64,000 bases of DNA from NCBI GenBank assembly GCA_010093605.1, contig MU004194.1, forward strand, positions 198,908 to 262,907, read 5' to 3'. Below are positions 57,262 to 64,000 of the stretch, one piece after another. This DNA is from Lophium mytilinum (lineage: Eukaryota; Ascomycota; Dothideomycetes; Mytilinidiales; Mytilinidiaceae). Positions within the stretch are counted from its first letter, which is position 1. Every line of letters begins with the position of its first letter. Under the pieces are notes generated by a model. The model was not told where the DNA came from, searched no databases, and saw nothing but the letters and a program-made list of their open reading frames with translations. The position numbers were made by a program, and so were the translations under genes.

Positions 57262-57539
57262 CTTGCCGGCAAGATATTTGTCTTGATTTGGTGTGGGATA
57301 GTGTCGCAATTGCGAAGGTTGTAGAGAGTCGTCGGCAATCACCTCGACGTTGTCGAAGCCACCACCAAGGGCGACTGATGACGCTCGGACTCCTGAACGT
57401 CGAACCTCTTTTTTTGTGACCTCCCCAACCCACGAGACCGTCACCCATCACCCCCATCAGTTCTTCCTCTCCGCCGCAAGCGCCTGATATTTTCATATAA
57501 TTCCTCGTCTTCTTCTGGTTCTCGAAAATCGCTTTTAGC
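57262..57539. promoter_or_regulatory. Bidirectional promoter region of EXO84 and TOM20
   Basis: Only 278 bp separate the divergent start codons of EXO84 and TOM20, so both promoters must lie here. CT-rich and GA-rich tracts flank each start. No specific factor site is claimed. Confidence 0.6.
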
Positions 57540-58169
57540 ATGTCTGCCCCCCTCAAATCCTCCACCATCGTTGCGGTGAGCGCCGGCGCAGTCGTCACCG
57601 GCCTGCTCGCATACGCCGTCTACTTCGACCACCGGAGGCGAACAGACCCAGATTTCAGGAAGGCGCTGAAGAGGGAATCAAAGAAGCAGGCCAAGGCCGC
57701 GAAAGAGGAGGCCCAGCTACAATCCGTGCAGCAGAAGAAGCTTGTTCGGCAAGCCGTGGACGCGGCGAACGAGGAGGGGTTCCCGACTGATGCGGAGGAG
57801 GTCGAGGCATACTTCATGCAAGAGGTTGCGCGTGGAGAGCAGCTATGCCAGGATGGTATGTTGCTGTATTCCTTGTGGCGCTTAGATTCAATTACTGATC
57901 TGCTTTATAGGCGCAGAAGCGATAGATGCAGCCTTGTGCTTCTATCGGGCCCTCAAGGTCTATCCTCAGCCAAGAGAGCTCATCACCATTTACGATAAGA
58001 CTGTCCCCAAGGTAAGAATCTGTGGTATACGCTCATAATTGTTCTACACTAACGACTACAGCCGGTACTTGACGTCCTCGCCGAGATGATTGCAGTGGAC
58101 TCTAGCATTCCCATTGGGAAACCTACTCCTACAGGCTCGGCAGGCTCTGCAGATGGAGAAACCGATTAG
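57540..58169 (+). CDS. TOM20: Mitochondrial import receptor subunit TOM20
   Basis: Exons 57540-57855, 57911-58011 and 58062-58169 give 174 residues. An N-terminal membrane anchor ([20 protein letters not shown], residues 10-29) is followed by [17 protein letters not shown], the cytosolic basic linker of Tom20, and a Lys/Ala/Gln-rich helix. The receptor domain contains [20 protein letters not shown], then [20 protein letters not shown], with the TPR-like helix pair that forms the presequence groove. The C-terminus is short and Gly/Thr/Asp-rich. Tom20 recognises amphipathic presequences on the outer membrane and passes them to Tom22/Tom40. The two introns and the length match fungal orthologues. 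Confidence 0.95.
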
Positions 58170-58813
58170 GCCGACACTTACTCTATTACTCGGTTCTCGT
58201 ACAACGTCCCAAACGATACCGAATCACACCACTCGAAGTTACTCCCACCTCCCTTTCGTGTAACATCGTTGTACATATAAGTTCTTTGCTTTCTGGAGTC
58301 TGGGCCGGGGGAAGATGCTAGGCATCTGTTGTTTGAATAGACGAGGTGAGGGCGAGTTGTTGGCGAGGCTTGGCCGTCCTCAAAGTGAACCAGGGGCACA
58401 TCAAAGCATGCAGAAACGGAAACTCGGACAGACGAAAAGCTACGAACCATTCAGCGGACTATAACCCCATTCGGTGGACAGTCTACACATTTACCGCAAT
58501 ATGCTTTACGAGAATAAACGTGTCCAATTCTAATGAATTTGCAACATCACTTCAGGGCATAGACTCTCAAAAGTAATGTCATCCATTGAGTTTACAATAG
58601 CGTAAGACGCGCGAAAGAGTCCATATACTACAAGTTTATGCAATCCCCGGACCTTGCTTCATGCCTTTCCCACCCTTCCAAAGACGCCATGCTACAAAAT
58701 TTGGCCCCCAAGATCCATGGATGACTGGAAAAGAGACCCATGAGTTGATTACGCTAGTGTTTCTATGGTCGATTCGATAAAGGAGATAGCACGTCCATGC
58801 TTTCCGAAGTGTT
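58170..58813. other. Convergent 3' regions
   Basis: About 640 bases between the TOM20 and RAB6 stops. AT-rich, no gene seen. Confidence 0.5.
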
Positions 58814-59783
<970 letters not shown>

Positions 59784-60508
59784 TGTAGAGTTTGCCGGCG
59801 ACGGATGGTAGAGAGCGAGGGTACGTTCAGCTTCCTTCGGGGTCGAAGGGCGGAAAGTTGGGTTGGGTGAAGGGGTCAAGGAGTCGCCGTCTATGGAGAT
59901 TCTGGAAGCCTTAATGGATCACGGAGACGGCGGGCAGGGTTGGCCTGTTCGGCACGCCGTAGTGCCAAGAGACCCACTGGCTTGTTTGCGGAACTTCTCG
60001 ATCCACGCCACGGCTATCATATGTTCCATCCACAGTCGCATTTCTTAATTCACTGGCATCAACGACGAGGCGCATATCAAATAGTCGCCCAATTAGTACA
60101 CAGTAGGCTGGAGGCATCCGCAATCTTCGTAGTCATTCGTTAGACGCTCTTATCCTTCATTGCACTCTCTCTGAGCTCAGGCATTGCAGAATTTCGATAC
60201 CTTCGTACATTATCGAGCTTAAGTTACTGTATTTCTACTGTCGTTATTGCAGCGAGTCAGGCAGGTTACTTGGTTCTATATAATCTCATCGCACATATAC
60301 CTACCCATCAATTATACTTTCAGATGCAAGTCAGATACTCCTAAACGAGGCTCCATACCCCCTGTCTTCGTGAAAAGGTTAGCTTCCCGCCCCACCTCAG
60401 ACAACCGAACCACCACTTCCACATCCGCGATTTTGAATGCCAACCTTTCAGAGGGCATTTTGAGTCTCCGCTATGAAGGAACTTATTCCTTGCCGCCCCC
60501 AATAGACA
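59784..60508. other. Intergenic region, no protein gene seen
   Basis: About 725 bases between the RAB6 start and the tRNA. A 98-codon plus frame (60247-60543) runs into the tRNA and is not a gene. No other feature is visible. Confidence 0.5.
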
Positions 60509-60581
60509 GGTTCCGTGGTGTAGTGGTTATCACGTCAGTCTAACACACTGAAGGTCCCCGGTTCGAGACCGGGCGGAATCA
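60509..60581 (+). tRNA. tRNA-Val (anticodon AAC)
   Basis: 73 nt fold as a complete cloverleaf. The acceptor stem is GGTTCCG/CGGAATC with discriminator A. The D arm contains the A box GTGTAGTGGTTA. The anticodon stem TCAGT/ACTGA closes the 7-nt loop CTAACAC (anticodon AAC), and the T arm is CCCCGGTTCGAGACCGGG with the B box GGTTCGAGACC. There is no intron. CCA is not encoded, as usual for nuclear tRNAs. A T5 run follows directly. Confidence 0.97.
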
Positions 60582-60582
60582 C

Positions 60583-60587
60583 TTTTT
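60583..60587 (+). terminator. Pol III terminator of tRNA-Val
   Basis: TTTTT begins two bases after the last tRNA base, the standard RNA polymerase III stop signal. Confidence 0.85.
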
Positions 60588-61124
60588 GTTTGCAGTTTAT
60601 TATTACTATTTAGTAGTAGAAAGCCTTCTTTTTTGATTACAACTACTGTATATAGCCTCTCCAGTGAATTGACTATCTCTGTGTATCACTTTTTGATTTA
60701 GTAGTTCGGTGGATCAAACACTCTTCGTTCATTTACCAAGTCTTACAGCAGACTTGCAACGGAAACTACACAAGAAACTGCTAGATAAAGCTGATCTAAC
60801 CGTGCGTAAAGAAGCATTTGCAAGTTAAAGGACCGATATTGACGCAGTCCCCTGAGATCCACTTCGATACATACATAATGACTTCTTCGTTCTGTTCACA
60901 GAGAAAGCTCTCCGTTCCGTGCAATTGCACCTGAGCCATAAGGTGTAAAAGCCCTTGCAATCAACCACCTTCTACTAACTCTTGATTCGACGCTTGCCCG
61001 AAATCTTGGCACGCACGTGACCCCGAAAAATGGGCCAACCGCGGCAACCTCAAAATTTCTATCGATATTCCCTAACCACAAACACCCCGCAACCTCGACC
61101 AGCAAATCCTCCAATCCCCCCAGA
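60588..61124. other. Intergenic region, NOP53 promoter
   Basis: About 540 bases without a gene. An AAAATTT tract at 61052-61058, about 67 bp before the NOP53 start, resembles the RRPE core of ribosome-biogenesis genes, and the leader is CA/CT-rich. Confidence 0.45.
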
Positions 61125-62531
61125 ATGGCGTCCTCAGTTGCCGCTCCGGCGCAGCACAAGCAACCATCTCGCAAAGGCAAAAAAGCATGGCGAAAGAACG
61201 TCGACACCACCGAAATTGAGCAAGGCCTCGACGATGTGCGAGATGAAGTGATTCTAGGGTAATTATCCCTTTTTAAGCCATCCGCACCCTCTGTCTCTCA
61301 ATTCTAACCCATATCCAGCGGTGTAATATCCGAGAAGCCATCCTCCGAACTCTTCTCCCTTGACACGACCGGCTCCGCCGGAATCAAAAAAACCTACAAA
61401 ACCGGCAAGCCCCTCAAAGCCGACGAGATCATCGCTGCGCGCTCTGCTGTCCCCGCTGTTTCTATGAGAAAGCGGCCAGCGTCGAGAACTACAGATGGGA
61501 TCATTGCGTCCAAGGGTAAGAAGCCACGGATCAGCAATAAAGAGTATGACCGGCTGCGGGCGATTGCGTACGGTGGCGAGCAGGTGCAGAAGGATGTTGT
61601 GAGGCTAGAGGGTGCGACGCATGACCCCTGGGCTGCGGAAGAGAAAGCTCAGGATCCCAAGTTCTCGTTTCTGGAGGAGAAGAGGGCCAAGCGGGAGCCT
61701 GTTACGCTGAAGCGGGCGCCGGTTTCGCTGGTGGCGAGTGGGAAGGCGGTACCTGCGGTTACGAAGCCGGAGGCGGGGAAGAGCTATAATCCCAATTTTG
61801 AAGACTGGAAGGGTGTGCTGAAGAGGGAGGGCGATAAAGAGGTTGAGGCGGAGAAGAAGCGGCTTGAGAAGGCGGAATTCGACAGGGAAAGGCAGGAGAG
61901 GATTATGGCTATGGCAGCAGAGCCGGATCTGGTGTCTGATGACGGAGAAATTGCGTGGGAGAGTGAGTGGGAAGGCTTCCAAAGCGAGGTAGAGGAGGAC
62001 TCGCTCAAAAAGAAGCGACCCGAGAGGAAAACGCAGCCAGAGAGGAACAAGATGAAGCGTAGGAAGGAGGCAGAGAGGCTTGCCCTGCATGAGGCGAAGT
62101 CAAAGGAGAGGGACCGACAACATGCCCAGATCAAGGCTGTGGCGAAAGCCGTGAAGGCGGAGGAGAAGGCAAAAGAGGCTACTCGTGCATTAGTGGTGGT
62201 GGGAGAAGATGACTCGTCCGACGAAGGCGATGAAGTTCTGAGACGGAAGTCATTGGGCAAGGCTCGGTATGTGTATTACAATATACTCAACTGCAGTTCT
62301 AACATCCGAACCAGAATTCCAGAAGCACCCCTGGAAGTTGTTTTGAGCGACGAGTTGCAAGACTCATTGCGACTCCTCAAGCCTGAGGGTAATCTGCTTA
62401 AGGACCGGTTCCGCAGCATGATGGTCAGAGGAAGGATTGAAAGTAGGAGGCCAATCGCTTTCCACAAACAGCGAAAGATGAAGGCGACCGAAAAGTGGTC
62501 GTACAAGGACTGGAAGCTTCCACAATACTGA
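61125..62531 (+). CDS. NOP53: Ribosome biogenesis protein NOP53 (PICT1/GLTSCR2 family)
   Basis: Exons 61125-61258, 61319-62266 and 62315-62531 give 432 residues. The second intron (48 nt, 62267-62314) is stop-free and in frame. The N-terminus carries the family signature SRKGKKAWRKNVDTTEIEQG, then LFSLDTTGS, the segment that recruits the exosome helicase Mtr4 in yeast. HDPWAAEE and KSYNPNFEDWKGVL (the 'YNP.' box) follow. The centre is a long charged helix rich in Lys/Glu/Arg, and the C-terminus (SMMVRGRIESRRPI, then RKMKATEKWSYKDWKLPQY) is the conserved Nop53 tail. Nop53 sits on pre-60S particles and guides Mtr4 and the exosome to the 7S pre-rRNA. The exosome subunit MTR3 lies 9 kb upstream. 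Confidence 0.95.
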
Positions 62532-62729
62532 ACTTAGGCGGTGTTGCGTTACGAACATGCACTACGGTAGAGATTTCATAGTTGATCACAATACAACGAC
62601 TTGTATTGAATGCTTGGTTTACATTGCATATGATTCTATGGCTTTGAGCCGTTTACCGCGAAGCGCTTCCGGGTATTCTAGGCTGCCCTAGCCTCAGCTT
62701 AGCTGACCTGGTGTACTCTATCTCCGAAC

Positions 62730-64000
62730 TTATCGAACAGTGGCGCCCTTCAAGGTTACGACTGTACATAGACCAGCAGCAGTCTTCAGCTTGCTTAATC
62801 CAGTCTTTTTTGACTCGCCCTCGCCCGCCAATTGCGGCACCTCACCGACCTCGAACCCAACCTCCAAATCATCAGTAGTAGTGAATCCAGGCTGAATGGT
62901 CTCCCAGACCTTCTTCTTCGGGTTCAGCACAAGTTCAGGCTCGCCCTCCCATCCTTCGAAGTAGACTCTGTCTCCAGCCTTTGAATCAGCCGGGGGATTG
63001 ACCAGCTCAACGGGGCCCTTGTGGCTGTCTTCGCCTTCGGCAACCCGCGGTGATGCTGCGAGAACCATGGCAGCAGACTTAATACCGCGCATAGTGACTG
63101 GCTTCAGGTTGCAGACGGCGACGATCTTACGATTTTGCATCTCTTCCAGCGGGATAAGCCCGTTCAGCCCAGAGCACACCGTTCGCACGATTTGTCCCTC
63201 GTACTCAGACGTATTGTCCGTTCCTGCTGGATCCCCACAAGCAATTGTGCTGACGAAGAGGCTGTCGGCATTAGGATGCGTCGTAGCCTTGAGGATATGT
63301 CCGACTCGCAAATCAATCAGACACGGGGAAAGTGGCTTCTCGACAGGCGCCGCTTTTGGCGGCTTAGGCTGCTTCACCTTCTTTTCCTTCTTATTGCCCC
63401 CCTCTGCAGCCACTGGTGTCTCCTTGCCCACCGCCGCGGCTACAGCCTCTCCCGCCTGGTGTACCTTGTCCTTCGCCTTCTCCTTCTTGCTCTTACGTCC
63501 ACCCTGAGATTCTGCCTGCTCGCCCGTCAAAGTGGTAGCGGTAGCTCCACCGGCACCCACCGCTCCCGCGGCCGCAGCCTCCTTCTCTTTCTTCTTGCGC
63601 TCCTTCTCGGCCTTCGCGTCGATTGGCTTGATCTTGAAGAGGACTTCGTCCGTATCAATCGTGACCTTGTTGTCCAGCTTCAATCCGAAAACAGGTGCGT
63701 TCTGTACGAAGTCGACGAAGCGCACTATGTGATGGTATCCCTGCTCTCCAGTCCGCTCTTCCGCGCTCCACTTGCCAACAACGGGTGCCAGCTTCTCGTA
63801 CAGAGCAACGTCGGCGACGGCCGGCTTGCTGCCCAGCAGGGTCGTGCGGGAGGACAAGTGCGTGTTCAGAGACGCGAGGCGCTCGTCCGTCTTCGCCTGG
63901 TCTTCGGTGGGGGAGGCAATGTGGCTGGCTGTAATGAGCCATTGGGTGATTTCAGCCTTTTCAGCGTCGGTGTAGTGGGCGGCGGGGAAGATGGCGCCAG
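62730..64000 (-). CDS. ARC1: tRNA-aminoacylation cofactor ARC1-like (EMAPII/tRNA-binding domain), 5' end cut
   Basis: The minus-strand frame is open from the window edge (64000) to the stop at 62730, at least 423 codons; the start lies outside. The N-terminal part (HYTDAEKAEITQWLITASHI, then SKPAVADVALYEKLAPVVGK) is a GST-C-like domain, as Arc1 uses to bind methionyl- and glutamyl-tRNA synthetases. A Lys/Ala/Glu-rich basic linker follows. The C-terminal tRNA-binding OB fold reads LIDLRVGHILKATTHPNADS, then GLNGLIPLEEMQNRKIVAVC and LKPVTMRGIKSAAMVLAAS, with the EMAPII-type extension (DRVYFEGWEGEPELVLNPKK). Arc1 delivers tRNAs to its partner synthetases in the cytosol. A homologous domain also occurs in some MetRS C-termini, but no synthetase domain is seen within the window. 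Confidence 0.9.
   Translation of the reverse strand, partial: GAIFPAAHYTDAEKAEITQWLITASHIASPTEDQAKTDERLASLNTHLSSRTTLLGSKPAVADVALYEKLAPVVGKWSAEERTGEQGYHHIVRFVDFVQNAPVFGLKLDNKVTIDTDEVLFKIKPIDAKAEKERKKKEKEAAAAGAVGAGGATATTLTGEQAESQGGRKSKKEKAKDKVHQAGEAVAAAVGKETPVAAEGGNKKEKKVKQPKPPKAAPVEKPLSPCLIDLRVGHILKATTHPNADSLFVSTIACGDPAGTDNTSEYEGQIVRTVCSGLNGLIPLEEMQNRKIVAVCNLKPVTMRGIKSAAMVLAASPRVAEGEDSHKGPVELVNPPADSKAGDRVYFEGWEGEPELVLNPKKKVWETIQPGFTTTDDLEVGFEVGEVPQLAGEGESKKTGLSKLKTAAGLCTVVTLKGATVR

Noticed and set aside
61605-62260. Leu- and Ser-rich minus-strand frames
   Set aside because: Antisense shadows of the Lys/Glu-rich NOP53 coding sequence.

Overview
The window looks like nuclear DNA of a filamentous ascomycete (Pezizomycotina, most likely a dothideomycete). 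The evidence is many short introns (about 47-110 nt, GT..AG, CTAAC/CTRAT-like branch sites), genes on both strands with mixed spacing, a Zn(II)2Cys6 regulator, a PF11951-type regulator, a GH72 GPI-anchored glucanosyltransferase, and F-box-like 'LPxELRxxIY' proteins. The species assignment is an inference. Gene models were spliced by hand and checked for reading-frame continuity; exon coordinates are in each entry.

Left part (1-18 kb) is gene-poor. It holds a small conserved-looking protein (1.9 kb), a YAR1-like ankyrin protein (4.3 kb), a small two-exon unknown gene (6.8-7.2 kb), a strongly structured tRNA-like element (7.7 kb), a WW-domain protein (8.6 kb), a Zn(II)2Cys6 transcription factor (11.6 kb) and an orphan protein ending in degenerate tandem repeats (16.3 kb). 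The long gaps between them show no convincing genes.

Middle part (18-38 kb) is denser: a fungal non-canonical ATP-dependent DNA ligase, an ICMT/DUF1295-like membrane protein, a PF11951 regulator, farnesyl diphosphate synthase (ERG20), the anaphase-promoting complex subunit APC8/Cdc23 divergent from it, an F-box-like orphan, a Q-rich orphan, a zone of divergently oriented F-box-like gene fragments, a La-domain/Arb1 protein (RNAi-directed heterochromatin), and a mitochondrial quinone oxidoreductase. A 30-bp inverted repeat flanked by TA, resembling a tiny MITE, lies at 38.1 kb.

Right part (39-64 kb) is housekeeping and rich in secretory-pathway and cell-surface genes: GH72 glucanosyltransferase, Gea/GBF-type Arf-GEF, Anp1 mannan polymerase subunit, EXO84 and YPT6/RAB6. 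Among these are the exosome subunit MTR3, a Myb/SANT-like protein and TOM20. It ends with tRNA-Val(AAC), NOP53 and an ARC1-like tRNA-binding cofactor cut by the window edge. The most notable single gene is the La-Arb1 protein. There are no CRISPR arrays, rRNA genes, intact transposons or secondary-metabolite clusters.
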